Assembly: GCA_023014485.1 (NCBI GenBank)
Contig: JAJOZX010001074.1
Location: 465,001 to 529,000 of the forward strand
Direction: 5' to 3'
DNA from: Bathynomus jamesi
Taxonomy: Eukaryota; Arthropoda; Malacostraca; Isopoda; Cirolanidae
DNA: 64,000 nt
The first letter of the stretch is position 1, and each line of letters starts with the position of its first letter. Below the pieces are notes generated by a model. The model had not been told where the DNA came from, made no database searches, and worked only from the letters and a program-made list of their open reading frames with translations. The translations under genes and the position numbers were made by a program. Shown here in pieces: positions 10,105-21,140 of this stretch.

Positions 10105-12507
10105 TTGGTTTTGAAAAATTCTGTAAGTGTCAAGTTCAAAAAAATGACTGTGTATATTCTTGCCCATAACGGGGCGAAATTTAACACACAGTTCCTTTAT
10201 AAGGAGCTGCTTGAACACGAGTCGTCTGCGATATTTACGGGTGATCCCTTGAAAAGAGGCAACAAACTAATACAGATGCAGATACGAGGTAATGTACAGT
10301 TTAAAGACACCCTACTGTTCACACCTTGTAAATTAGCAAAGCTGCCCAAGGTCATGGGCGTAGCCGCTGAAGTTTCAAAAGGGTATTTCCCTTACACATT
10401 CCTCACTAACGAAACTTTAAATTACGTAGGATTACCTCCACCCAAACATTACTTTAACTACACCAACATGAGTGATAGTGAGCGTGAAGATTTTGACCGC
10501 TACTACAACAGTTTTAATGAAGCTAATCTATACAATACAACCGACGAATGTGAACGTTATTGCGTGAATGACGTACGTGTACTTAGAGTATGCTTTCAAG
10601 CCTTTAGAAGGATGTACATAACTCGTTTCAAATGCGATCCGCTGCAAGTCGCGACCACGATCGCCTCATGTTTTACAGTGTTCAAGAATAATTTCATGCC
10701 TAAAGACACTTTAGCACTCATTTACAGAAACAACCACCGCAGTTATGGGCACAAGGCTATTTACTGGCTCATACACCTACAGCAACAGACCGGGGTATAC
10801 ATAAAACGCCCGCAACACGGCGGGTGAAGTACCCATTAAGGTCAATGGTCGTATTTTTTTGGGTTGACGGCCGAAGTGAGGATTCAGCCACTGGTGAGAA
10901 GACCCTGTATTCCTTTAACGGCTGCTGGTGGCATGAATGCCCGCGCGCTGAATGTGCCGTCACAGGGGACCTTTATGGAAGATCCCCCGCCGACAGCCTC
11001 GCATGGACCCGTAACCGTGATCAACTTATAGGCTCCCAGTTCACTCACAAAATCGTGTGGGAGCATGAGTATGATGCACGGTTGGAAACAGATGCCCAGT
11101 ACCATGAAGAAATAAGGACCATCAAACGTTCAATGGTGTTGGACCCCCTCAAATGCGGTGACAGCTTGTTTGGAGGGCTCACAAACCCATTGAAGCTATA
11201 CTTTCCGCCTACGGAGGGCGTGAAACTCCACTACTACGACTTCTGCTCTTTATACCCCTACGTGATGAAGAACAATCCGTACCCCGTAGGTGCACCTGAA
11301 AAAATGGTGGGTCCCACCATACCAACCATCGAGGAGTTTTCAGCTAACTTGAATGAGCGCTACTTTGGACACTCTTTCGTAGACGTGCTCCCCCTCGCGA
11401 TTTATGGATGCCGATCTTACCCGTCGTTATAGATCACAAGCTCATGTTTCCCCTGTGCGTGAAGTGCGCAGAAGAGAACAACGATGATTGTGACCATAGC
11501 CAACCAGCGTAAGATCAGAGGTGTATATACAAGCCCTGAGCTGGCCCTAGCCGTTCGCCATAGGTATAGAATATTGAAGATACATGAGGTGTGGAGGTTT
11601 CAGAAGCTGCCCAACCTTTTCACACCATATATAAACGCTTTTTTGAAGGGTAAGGTTGAGGCGTCAGGATATCCGCGAGGGGTTGATACCGAAGATGAAA
11701 AAACGGCTTATATTCAGCGTTACCGTGCCCATGAAGGTATACAGCTTGACCGATCCCAAATTGTTAAGAATCCTGGCAAGCACTTTAGTGCAAAGTTGTG
11801 TCTAAACAGTCTTTGGGGAAAGTTTGCACAGAATACCGGTAAAGGGAACGTTCACTTGGCACAAAGTTATAGTGAAGTCTGGGATTATGCCAACGCTCCC
11901 GATAAAGAGGTTGTGGAGATCGTGAATGTAGGTAATACTTGCATAATAAAGTACATCACCAAACTGGCCACGGATACCTCACTGGTTACAAACATACCTG
12001 TAGCCAGTTTCACAACGGCCTACGCCCGCATCAAACTTTGGGGCCTATTGCACTCTCTTGGGCGGAGGGTGTTGTACGCTGACACAGATAGCGTGATATT
12101 CACAGCGATGGAATGTGAATACATGCCCGCTATTGGGGAGTTCCTCGGAGAGCTAACTGACGAGATCAAGGATGAGTATGGCGATGGTGCATACGCAGAC
12201 TCAAAACCTATGGGGTACGGTGAGGGTAGGGGATGATACGAAGTATATCGTGAAGGCTAAGGGTATCACGCTTAACCATGCGAACCGTCGAGTCGTTAAC
12301 TTTGACTCGTTGAAGGAACTAGTGTGCTTGGAAGATGAGGGTGACCAGCTACCCCAACTGACTGTGGGGACGCACAATTTTTGGGCGCAGAAACTGGGGT
12401 GTGTGAAGGAACTTAGGGGCACGAAGGAATGCCGTAACACCTATAGGAAACGTTACCAGGTGCCTGGTACCTATGATACCATACCCTTTGGCTACTTTAA
12501 TCCTTGA
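10105..12507 (+). pseudogene. protein-primed family B DNA polymerase remnant (Polinton/adintovirus/bidnavirus type)
   Basis: A decayed DNA_pol_B_2-type gene. The exonuclease region includes HNGAKFN (the canonical HNxxxxD motif with the final Asp changed to Asn) and YCVNDVRVL (YxxxD motif). A GCWWHECP box follows, which is characteristic of Polinton/adinto/bidna polymerases. The three polymerase motifs are intact: YDFCSLYPY at 11235-11261, KLCLNSLWGKF at 11793-11825 and YADTDSVIF at 12075-12101. The reading frame is broken by shifts near 10824, in a T-run at 10853-10860, near 11405, near 11490 and near 12225; at least five breaks. The N-terminal exonuclease I motif is absent. It sits in an M13 intron with no host-gene features, so it is an endogenous virus- or Polinton-derived copy. 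The exact lineage cannot be decided by eye. Confidence 0.85.
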
Positions 12508-12707
12508 TTGTATTTATATATATGTGTATTGATATGTTTATTTATCACGTATATTTGTTTCAATTAAGGTTTCATTTTCTCCTTTGTGTGTGTGTGTGCG
12601 CGTGCGTGTGCACAGTAAAAAGTTAAGCTCCGCCCACTTTGGGCTCAGTTGACCTCTGCATACCCTTGAGCTCAGACGTGTATTCTCCCGCGTAGAAAAA
12701 AATAGTA
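12508..12707. repeat. spacer with (GT)n microsatellite
   Basis: A GT/GC dinucleotide tract lies at 12584-12612 between the polymerase remnant and the next frame. Nothing else recognised. Confidence 0.6.
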
Positions 12708-13298
12708 ATGGCTACCTTTAATATTGCGTGTTCAACGTTTATGAAGTGGTATTCGGCAAAGTGCCAAGATGTGGTGGATACTGAAAAACTCCCTATTTCC
12801 CCCTCCTTTGATACTTTTAAGGCTACATTGAGCCGCGCGAAGGACCAAGATGTTCAAATACTCTACGGGTATTCTGGCGAGGGCATTGTAGGATTTCGTA
12901 GCACAAACGATGTATTGAAGTATGTTGTAGACCTAACCTTTATAAAGGCTCACATATACCGCGAAGTAGAAGAAGCAACACGTTCAGAAGATAAGCAACG
13001 GTTATGGATAGTGAGTCTTGTTGATGAGTGGTGTGACAAACGATATTATGTCATATTACACCATACCGATTACTCGTATCCTACGGTTGAGAATGTAAAT
13101 CTTGTCATCATGGAGAATCTTAAATATTTTTACCACTATATTAATATATATCATGACGAGGTTTGTAGTGAGGTTGTGGCTAATGGGCTGTGAGAGTTTT
13201 TAACAGACTTTAGAGACGAGTATCGCTTGTTAAACAAAAAGGATAAATATGGGCATATGTTTCTCTCAAATAGTGCACCGGATTGTGAAGATGTTTAG
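12708..13298 (+). pseudogene. unrecognised ORF next to the viral-type polymerase, one internal stop
   Basis: The 161-codon frame starts with ATG at 12708 and meets TGA at 13191. The same frame then stays open to TAG at 13296-13298, so about 196 codons with a single stop. It is rich in aromatic and acidic residues (for example KYFYHYINIYHDE) with no signal peptide, membrane span or family motif that I recognise. It begins 200 bp downstream of the polymerase on the same strand. It probably belongs to the same invading element and would then be a second gene of it. It has no intron signals. The function is unknown. Confidence 0.55.
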
Positions 13299-13384
13299 TT
13301 TGTGGAAATGAACGTCTGGTGAGTGATAAAACATTAAAGCCGGTATTGTTTCATGTAACGGAAAATTCTGTTTGTCCAAGGGCA

Positions 13385-13560
13385 CAAGTGTTCGAACAAG
13401 CCTGTACACGCTTCAGTAGTTTATGGTGTGACTCGCTCCCCCCAGCGAGCCGCCCACCCGTGTACCTCACGAAATGCACGAGTTCGAACAAACCCATACA
13501 CGTTTCATCAGCGTGACTCACTCCGCCCGTCGAGCCGATCCGTCCACCTGTGGCTCATAG
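13385..13560 (+). repeat. two-copy tandem duplication of about 85 bp
   Basis: Unit 1 begins GTTCGAACAAGCCTGTACAC (13391) and unit 2 begins GTTCGAACAAACCCATACAC (about 13482). Both then read GTGTGACTC/GCGTGACTC, a CGAGCCG(C/A) segment and a TGTACCTCA/TGTGGCTCA end. They differ by substitutions and a small indel. Confidence 0.75.
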
Positions 13561-13599
13561 TCATCTCAGAGCTTGAACCGAGTGGACGTGCGAATACGA

Positions 13600-14490
13600 T
13601 GGAACTTCCTTTGAGAAGCATTGTCAATTGGACTCTGGTTCACTGGGGACGAGTGTTGTTCACGGACGAATCAAGATTTCATCTTCGAACATCCGATGGA
13701 CGGGAAAGTGTGTGGAGAAGAACAGGAGAAAGATTCGCCTCGTGCACTTTTACGGAGAGAGTTGCTTTTAGAGGATTCGAATTGACATGCTCACGAGCGA
13801 AAGCAAGACGAGCATTGCGGTGGTGTGGAAGCAATTCCGGGCCCATTGCTGGACGTCTAGCATGTAAGCCACTTTCCATAAGTCTCCTTCTAACGATTCA
13901 CTCCGATACACTGACGTCTAGAGACCTTTCCAGCTCATTGCGGACGCTTGTGGCAGTCAAGCGACGATCTCGCAAAACTCTCAAGACGATAAAACGATCG
14001 TCACGGGCAGATGTGCAACGCGATCTTCCAGATCCTGGTCTTCGGGTGTACTCTCCTGTCTCCACATAACGTTGGTATACACGTCGAACCGTTGTTCTTG
14101 GAATTCCTAGCGCATCGACGACGTAATGCTGGCTCCAACCATCTTCAATTATGGCGACGTTTACGGCACTCAAATCCATTGTAAATGTCCAATTCTGAAA
14201 CCCAAATGAATTAGAAGTCTATCTGTTACTAAACGCAAAAGCCTACTCCCACTAGTGGAAGAAAAAAATGGCACTAGCAGTCTAAGAGCAACTGAATGTC
14301 AGACTGTCGAATTCTTAAAAGAAGTCGAAAATTCGTTACAGCTAGTGTGTTCGCAGCTGACGTTGTTTTGTTTCGTTATTTGGTTGCCTCATAGACTATA
14401 TTTTCGAATTTTAAAACTTTTATAAACAAGCTTGCCCACTTTTTTGCTTTTTGCGATATTCCAAGTGGACCGATTTTTCTGCCGCTCAGT
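13600..14490 (-). mobile_element. Tc1-like transposon remnant with an internally inverted segment
   Basis: On the - strand from 14179 an ATG starts a Tc1-type helix-turn-helix region (GWSQHYVVDALGIPRTTV), which continues to GLHARRP and LAFAREHV near 13800. The next part expected in Tc1 transposases (W..VLF.DESRF, then a DGR..VWRR.GER segment) is present but on the + strand (about 13620-13790), so a central block is inverted. The right terminus at about 14490 reads, outward, CACTGAGCGGCAGAAAAATC, a Tc1/mariner-like end; the left terminus is not found. The copy cannot encode a working transposase. Confidence 0.75.
13898..14179 (-). pseudogene. Tc1-like transposase N-terminal (HTH) fragment
   Basis: Ninety-three codons with the two-helix DNA-binding signature of Tc1 transposases: ALGIPRTTVRRVYQRYVETG, then RRPGSGRSRCTSARDDR and a second HTH-like stretch ending in ATSVRNELERSL. 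It stops at 13898 by decay; the homology continues in another frame on the same strand to about 13800. Confidence 0.7.
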
Positions 14491-14510
14491 GTATATAAAA
14501 AATAAATAAA

Positions 14511-14717
14511 GGATCACCTGAAGATCAGGGTCCCCAGCCGTCTTTAGTTAGTTTTATAAGGCTAACTAACGAAAATATGACGACCTAACCAAACCAATCG
14601 TGAAGGGCGTACGCCGTACAGTTGACCTAATGATTGGTTAGGTCGAATAGGTTGTGATATTTCGTTAGTTATGAGGCTAACTAAAGAAGGCTGGGGTCCC
14701 TGATCTTCAGGTGATCC
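14511..14717. mobile_element. MITE family A, copy 1 (207 bp, near-palindromic)
   Basis: Ends are GGATCACCTGAAGATCAGGG and its exact complement, flanked by the 8-bp direct repeat TAAATAAA at 14503-14510 and 14718-14725. The two halves pair over most of their length. The interior shares CTAACGAAAATAT, GACCTAACC and AAGGGCGTAC...GTACAGTTGACCTAA with the element at 21141-21350. An 8-bp duplication suggests a hAT-like transposase, but the TIR is not a classical hAT end. Confidence 0.8.
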
Positions 14718-14725
14718 TAAATAAA

Positions 14726-15038
14726 TGATAATGATTAAACAAAGTAAGATAGGTTTTTATTCACAGCAGACCCTCGTCTCCATAAATACATTTGTAGCAG
14801 ATTGTGAATAAGCTCATGAAATAATATGTTGAGACATATTTTGTGGAACATCGGATTATATATATTCTTCAATTGATACGATTTAGTATTTCGAAAGCTT
14901 TTTCTCTTAGTTCTGTGATAGAAGGGCCAATACGAAGTTAGGGGAGGATAATTTATTTTCTAAAAGAGTACCCGTGATTAAGTGCATAAAATGATTATTG
15001 TCATTTAAAGAAATTTTCTCCCTCCTTATACTGTATAT

Positions 15039-15101
<63 letters not shown>

Positions 15102-16052
15102 TCATTAGTGAGAGACTCGTATCCGAAAATATTTGTCACTCCCACAAAAAAGTGGGTTCCAGATTATGAATTGTCCAATCAGGGATCAGAAAACTTAGTC
15201 CTTGATTGGTCAATTCATAATTTATAATTATGTTTCATTTCTTTCAAAGGCTGACCAATCAGAGGAAGGAAAGTATTTTTACATCGTAAATCTGGAACTC
15301 TATGTAAATACACGATGGTGTTTGCGTAAATATAATGGCTAATGAAATGCTTAAAAAAATTTATTGTAAACTGGTAAAAATTGCAGTAAAAATTCTAAGG
15401 TAACTTCCATTCCAAGAAGCTCATTTCCCCACGATACGTCGACCTTCCAGTCATTTATCAATACCACAGTTTAATCAAACCCAAATAAAATTAATTTACC
15501 TTTATGTGAAGTCTGTATGTAAAAGTCCCTCATTATTATTATTATTATTATTAATAATTATTAATAAATAAATAAACAAAATATTTTCTGACAACAGTGG
15601 ATTGTAGCGGGATTAATTATAATAATTATTCACGATAATAGACACAGTTTTAGATGTTAGCCACTTGGAAAGTGATAACATCACTTTCATTAATACAATT
15701 TAGTTTAGAAATCTACAGTATATATCCATCCTCCATATAATGATGCGATAAATATTTTAATACACTCTCCCCCCCCCCCCCAAGAGACTGGTAATTACCT
15801 CTTAACAGCCGTATTATAATGGCGGAACCTTAGCTAAGGAGAACCTTTTCTGTAAAACTTGTTTATATACTCCGCCTTAATAACTTCGCTCTTATATTTA
15901 TCGGTTTAAAAATTTTAAGTCATATTAATTAAGGAGATTCGTCAAGGGGAAAACTATTCACTCCATTTTTATTTCGATATAAGCTTCCGTTCACGTGAAA
16001 AATGATTCCCCGCTGTTTCCTATATTCTTTTAAGCATTCGCGCTTCCGTTAT
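14726..16052. other. intron sequence with (AT)n tract and weak palindrome
   Basis: (AT)n occupies about 15039-15104. At 15156-15305, GGTTCCAGATTATGAATTG and later complementary stretches, including AATCTGGAACTC, form an imperfect foldback. Poly-C occurs at 15771-15781 and (ATT)n at about 15534-15552. No exon recognised. Confidence 0.5.
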
Positions 16053-16335
16053 GGGCCTCGGTGGTGAAATGGTTAGCGTCGCTGACTGCAAATCCGTCGA
16101 CCCCGGGATCGAGACCCGGTGAGCGGCAAAACTCGGTTGTTCATCCTTCTACGCAGTAAAGGAAGTGGTTGGTAGATAAATGGGTACCCTGGGTGGTCTA
16201 GTGGTTAAGGCGCTGGGCTGCTGGTGGGGTGTAGTTCGGATTCCACGTTAAACTGTAGGCCTAAGGTGCAGTGAAAAGCTTGACCTTCGTCAGAATGAAC
16301 AATTCGGGCGGAAGCAAACCAAAGGTTACGCAGGA
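16053..16335 (+). mobile_element. dimeric tRNA-derived SINE, copy 1
   Basis: Two tRNA-like pol III promoters lie in tandem. Head 1 has an A-box-like TGGTGAAATGGTTAGCGTC and a B-box GGGATCGAGACCC (16060-16120). After a linker ending in TGGTTGGTAGATAAATGGGT, head 2 has TGGTCTAGTGGTTAAGGCGC and GTTCGGATTCC (16195-16245). A shared 3' body with GAAAAGCTTGACCTTCGTC follows. Two further copies are at 23166 and 57311. Confidence 0.8.
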
Positions 16336-16445
16336 AAATAATAATAAAAGTTGGGATGTCGACGTTTCGGTATAGAGCGCTATATAACTTCACATGAATA
16401 AATAAACCTTTATTTAGTAACTTATTTGTGCACTACATACTTACG

Positions 16446-16479
<34 letters not shown>

Positions 16480-16492
16480 AGTCCAGTATATA

Positions 16493-17172
16493 AAGGGTGT
16501 CCCAGAAGTCTTGGAGGGGTTTTATTTGGCTATAACGTTTTTGTTTAGGGATCAAATAATAAAAGGTTTGTGACACTTGAAAATATATTTATCGCGATTT
16601 TAATCACAGATTTAATATCTGGTGAAAATCTTCACTTTCATTGCATAAATCTAAAATCGCATTAGCGTTCGTTATTCGACTCTGATGATTTTGTGATTTG
16701 ATTTCTTGAGCAATTTGATTTTTGTACGGGTAAAGATTGATATCCTCTCTTAAAATTCGATGTTAGGAACTTCTTGAAATGTTTAATTCCTGGCTGCGTC
16801 GTCGGACTGATGTGGATTTTCCTCAACGCTTTCACGAACCATCTCAGCCAGAGTTGGACTTCGGCTTGTCCGAGGACGCCCAGTCCGTGGTTCGTCTCCC
16901 TGACCCTTTCTTATACGAAATTTAGCGACGTACCGTCGATTAGCTCGATCAGAAGGAGCGGAACGTGCGTTAAATTTTAATCTAAACTCTCTCTGAGCGC
17001 AACGATGGAAGAATTGTTTGTCAAATAAAGTTGCGCAATAGCCACTCTGTTGCACTGTCCAGGATTCCATTTTCATTAATCGCAGCAAGGGTACTTTAAT
17101 TGAAAAATAAAAATAAATAAATAAATTAATCAAAAAAGAAAAAGTTATAGCCAAATAAAACCCCTCCAGGAC
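16493..17172 (-). mobile_element. mariner-like element remnant with DUF4817-type transposase N-terminus
   Basis: Inverted ends AGGGTGTCCCAGAAG...GGAGGGGTTTTATTTGGC and GCCAAATAAAACCCCTCC enclose a - strand transposase fragment. The right outer end is diverged or truncated after CCCCTCCAGGA. The fragment (17079 to 16783) begins MESWTVQQSGYCATLF and has the FRLKF...APSDRANRRYVAKF helix-turn-helix and a GRPRTSRSPT linker typical of arthropod mariner-like elements. The catalytic domain is missing. Confidence 0.75.
16783..17080 (-). pseudogene. mariner-like transposase N-terminal fragment
   Basis: The likely start is the Met of MESWTVQQ near 17070, rather than the upstream methionine at 17154, which lies in the terminal repeat. 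It carries the bipartite HTH (FDKQFFHRCAQREFRLKF; SDRANRRYVAKFR) and the GRPRT linker. No DDE/DDD triad is present. A C-terminal piece of a similar transposase, from a different insertion, is at 23590-23960. Confidence 0.65.
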
Positions 17173-17395
17173 CAGGATTCTTCAAACCGGACGTCTTCAG
17201 TAAAAGCCGCGGGTGTTACCATTATGTCATGCGTGTTTTTTTATCTAGGGTCCCCAGTGTTATACCAGATAGATTTGAATTAAATGCTACTAGTGCCTCG
17301 AGTACAGGGGGCTAGCAAATAAAATACCTTTGGTCGCGAAAACGTTGTGTTCCCTAGGATGATGAAATATGCAACAAGTTGTGTTAGCTTTTACT

Positions 17396-17462
17396 TTGTC
17401 TCAGCGTAGTGGTAGCGCCCACAGCTTCTACTCAAGCGCTCCTGTGTTCGAATCCTAGAATA
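17396..17462 (+). repeat. tRNA-like pol III promoter fragment
   Basis: An A-box-like AGCGTAGTGGTAGCGCC and, about 35 bp later, a B-box TGTTCGAATCC occur with tRNA spacing. The flanks do not form an acceptor stem, so it is a SINE head or decayed tRNA-derived sequence rather than a tRNA gene. Confidence 0.5.
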
Positions 17463-17558
17463 TGTATCAGAATGAAAACCTTTTCTTTTTTAATAACATA
17501 CCAAAGATGGAACTGTCTGAACGAGTGTTAATTAACAATGATATTTATAACATTATAT

Positions 17559-17783
17559 GAGGCCCTCTGTGGAAGAAGTGGCTAAGCAACAAAAGTAAGA
17601 AACGTCAGAAAACGCAGTTAAAAGTTGTACCAATTTGAAAGTGACATTAACTTTTTAACTTTTCGTCGAAATATCTTCAAAAGTTAAAAAGTTACGTCAC
17701 TTTCATATTTGTACAACTTTTAACTGCGTTTTCTGGCACTTTTATACTTTTGTCGCTTAGCTACTTCTTTCTAGGAGGGCCTC
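17559..17783. repeat. foldback element (225 bp)
   Basis: Outer GAGGCCCTC pairs with GAGGGCCTC. The arms share AAAACGCAGTTAAAAGTTGTAC and GTGAC(A/G)T segments in inverted orientation around a short centre near 17670. It has no coding content. Confidence 0.75.
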
Positions 17784-18214
17784 GTGTGAATGTTATATAG
17801 TAGTTCATTTACTTTATCATTAAATAAATGCAGAAAAGGTCAAATATTAGTGGAAACTTGAGGAAAAGAAAAAAAATATTTATTTATGGCTATTATGTAT
17901 TTCATATTTTATATAATTAACATCTTATTTAGCATTTATTCAAAATACTTCTTTATAATTTGGCATAAAACAAAAAAAAATAATTTAACGTACATCGTAT
18001 TAAGATGTGTATGATTGACCTAACCTAAAGTGCTCTTGGGTTAGACTCAATAGTAGACGCTTAAGTTCAAATGCGAGTTAGGTTCAGGCCACGGCTATAT
18101 TGAAAATTAGCTAGGTTAAACCCAATACTAGGCATTGGATTCAGCGTAATAGCTCGCATGCATCCTCTAAATAAAAAAGAAATTCCCATATCTTTCAATA
18201 CTTTTATCAGAGTT

Positions 18215-18470
18215 TATGAGTAGCGCAGCGGGAGAAGGGGATAAGCGACACAATCGGCAAAATGAGTTTTCTCTTTGAAAAGACCGCTTATTCTTCCCTC
18301 TATCATTGGCAGATATCCCATTTTGTGAGTGGAGACAATGTTTCCACTCACAAAATGGAATATCTGCTAATTGAAGGTGATAGAGGGAAGAATAAGCCGT
18401 CTTTTCAAACAAAAAAAACTAATTTCGCCGATTTTGTCGCTTATCCCCTTCTCCCGCTGCGCTACTCATA
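18215..18470. repeat. foldback element (256 bp)
   Basis: Ends TATGAGTAGCGCAGCGGGAG and its complement; the arms continue to the centre, where CTCACAAAATGG and CCATTTTGTGAG face each other around 18325-18357. Open frames on both strands here are products of the palindrome. Confidence 0.8.
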
Positions 18471-19262
18471 TTTCCTGACAATTTTATAACTTTTGGAAAA
18501 AGGTGTTCTCTTTTTAAGAGAGACTCAGATATTTGCAGGAGGTTACGCTGAATATTTAAATATCTCAAAAGGTACAAAGAAATTGCTCATTTCCTCATTC
18601 GGGATATTATAAAAATCTAAATTTCTGACACTAGTAAATTATTGTAGAATGAAACAATGGATTAGACTATTCCCGTTTTGGTAATTCGTCCCCTTTCTCA
18701 AATGAATTAAGGCATTGCATTTATGTCACGGTTAATTAACTATTAATTTTAGTTGATATCTTCTTTTTAAGTTCAGAAACTTAAATAATGGGTTTAGTGT
18801 TTGTAACATTGTAGGAAATAAAAAGCATTCTTAGGGTGTTAAATTTATCTGTAAAAGTTTCATGCTCAAAAGCGTCTCTTAACTGTAACGAATCTAGACT
18901 CTTTTCTTCCGTCATTTTTCTCTTCTCGTAATAAACATTGAGTCCGTGTGTGAATTTATTTGTCTGATGATTGGTGGTAGGAAATTTTTAGCCTAAAGCT
19001 TTATGGAAATTTAGAGGTGGGTTTTTACGAAGCATTTCATTATAAACTTCAGTTTCGTTTCAAATTTCATTATAGCTCTCGAGTGCTTTTTAAGGTTGGA
19101 GTGTCGCTGTTTTGCTTTGTTACATTATTTATTGGTCCAGAGTCACTCGGGGTTAATGTTGTGTACTGTTATTATGGGTTCTGTACACGCATCTACGCTC
19201 GCAAAGAGGGCACGACGTCATTTCTCCTTTAGATTAATACTTTTTATTTATTTATTTATTTT

Positions 19263-19322
<60 letters not shown>

Positions 19323-19708
19323 TATTTTGAGTGTGTTGGTTTACTTTTGTAACTCGAAATAAAACCACCTAAATTTAGATTTTATAACTTCTTTTAGAGG
19401 GTACATTCTAGGCGACATTTTTTCTTCTTTTGGGGTATCAAAATGTGATGCCCAAATATATTATTAGATGATATAATAATCTCTTTCAATGATACATAAC
19501 TTCTTTAGAGAGAAGAAATGAACTTCAAAACTTCTCTTTGCACTGATTTGAGTAAACGGAAGATAATGTTTCTATGGTTACGAGAAATCTCTTTTCCGTG
19601 TTTTTTTATCGTCCCGTTTTTTAGTTTGGTTTCGACGAATTTTTTTTTTTAAATCGGATTATTCTTTTTATCCCATTTTTTTACTTACTATTTTTACCTT
19701 TTCGTTTT

Positions 19709-19755
<47 letters not shown>

Positions 19756-19864
19756 GGAGTTACAAAGTTATTAAAGGTTTGAAAAAGTTGTGAAGTGGCA
19801 TAGTTCATTTTGAGTACTTTTGCAAGTGCTTTAATGAGGGTAACGCCTTCTCTTTCTCTTTAAG
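18471..19864. other. intron sequence with (TTA)n and (AT)n arrays
   Basis: (TTA)n occupies about 19240-19324 and (AT)n 19713-19750. No exon or transposon end recognised. It ends at the pyrimidine-rich tract of the next acceptor. Confidence 0.5.
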
Positions 19865-19968
19865 GGCTTTGAATAGTTACCTCATCTTCAGCTTCGTCTC
19901 CACTTACATCCCCTATTTGTCAGATGCCAATAAGAGAGTGTTCGATCTCTTCCAGGAACAATTCAGAG
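19865..19968 (+). CDS. M13-like gene, exon 3 in window
   Basis: Acceptor TTTAAG and donor GTACGT; phase 2 to 1. It encodes ALNSYLIFSFVSTYIPYLSD followed by KRVFDLFQEQFRG, matching the M13 'LnnYl.wr.v..y.p.L...' block. It lies more than 10 kb from exon 2; the intron contains the polymerase remnant. Confidence 0.9.
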
Positions 19969-20320
19969 GTACGTCCTCGTCTTATACTCTTTCGATAGAC
20001 GAAGCATTTTCATGGACCCGGGAGCCTGTCGCACCCCTTCGGAGTAGGGTAAAAATTTATAGTAGTTTATGAAAGTATTCGGATTTATGCAGGCCCGTAC
20101 GTCCCCGACATGTATTGTACCAGGTAAAAATATCCCTGAATTTATCCCATCTCTTCAAATATCCCAAGATTTAAATCAGAATTTGAAAATAGGCCAAAAT
20201 TTATCGCGGTTTACGCGTGTCCAAAACCTAACCCTTAACAGTTCATCCCTTAAGATGAGTGTTCCATTTGTCTTTTAATATATAAAGTGGAGTCGTAAAG
20301 TTACCGTTTATCTCCTTCAG

Positions 20321-20451
20321 GGGCGAAGAAACCCGTCGAGCGGTGGGAGTTCTGCATTGAGACCGCCTCCAAGTTTTTTAGTTACGGCCTCGGTTCCCTG
20401 TACGAGAGAAGTACCGCGAGGCAGAAGGCGAGGCAGAGAAACATCGAACAG
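20321..20451 (+). CDS. M13-like gene, exon 4 in window
   Basis: Acceptor CTTCAG and donor GTACTC; phase 1 to 0. It encodes KKPVERWEFCIETASKFFSY, then GLGSLYERSTARQKARQRN. This matches the M13 'RW..C.......l..alg.ly' block with its conserved Arg-Trp and Cys. Confidence 0.9.
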
Positions 20452-21140
20452 GTACTCGATCACGTTTTCGAGGAAAAGACGATTTGAATCAATCTGTAAA
20501 TTTTTCTTTTTGCGCGTTCTCTCTTTAATTTTGATGGAAAAGAAACCATGTTTTTATTCTGTAACAGTAGTAATTCACTCGTTTACTTCAATTACAATAC
20601 CGTCACGCGTTGCGCTTCATTTTTCGCCACGATTTTAACTCCTAAATTCTACGCAGGAGTAACCTCGTGAAGAAGAGAATCCCCAAAAAATGCTTTTCCA
20701 AAAACGCTAAACTAAATAAGTTTTTTCAGATTCGAAATCTCTTCTACCAAATACGAAACACCTTAAGAATAAATTTGGCCTACAGCAGGTGGTATCCAAT
20801 GGAGATAAAATCTCTCCTCAGTTCTAAGGTACGTTTTCAAATTCTTTCTTTAACTTGTCACTCGTTCATAGGGAATGTTTTCAGAATGAGTAGGGGAGCC
20901 AAGAAGTGGAACTTTATTAATTCCAACAAACGTTTCTAGAATATAAACGTGTCTTCCCGCATTTGCGTTATTATCATTTCTAATTCGCAGAAAATAGAAG
21001 GAAAAAATAATCCTCGTTATACGGTGGTTTTTTCCTGCTTTGTTTTATTTGTAAAAACAGTTACAACAACTTTTATAAATTTCATTTAACCAAAAGAAGG
21101 ATAATGAGAAAGGTTTTGATAATTCCAGAACGGGTAATGG
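20452..21140. other. intron sequence; expected M13 segment not found
   Basis: M13 proteins have about 35 residues (a helix with WMD...T...A..K) between the regions encoded by exons 4 and 5. I searched this 3.96-kb intron for it. A short frame bounded by AG and GTACGT near 20790-20828 (WYPMEIKSLLSSK) has splice-like ends but no convincing match. Confidence 0.4.

Noticed and set aside
16053..16125. Functional tRNA gene
   Set aside because: A- and B-boxes are present, but the ends do not form a clean acceptor stem, and the unit is repeated with a second head and common tail.
18167..18489. Open frames on both strands around 18.2-18.5 kb
   Set aside because: Both strands give nearly the same peptide because the region is a palindrome. 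No protein family is recognised.
20780..20828. Possible missing M13 exon (WYPMEIKSLLSSK)
   Set aside because: Splice-like borders exist, but the residues do not fit the WMD...T...A..K helix and the phase would not match neighbouring exons without adjustment.
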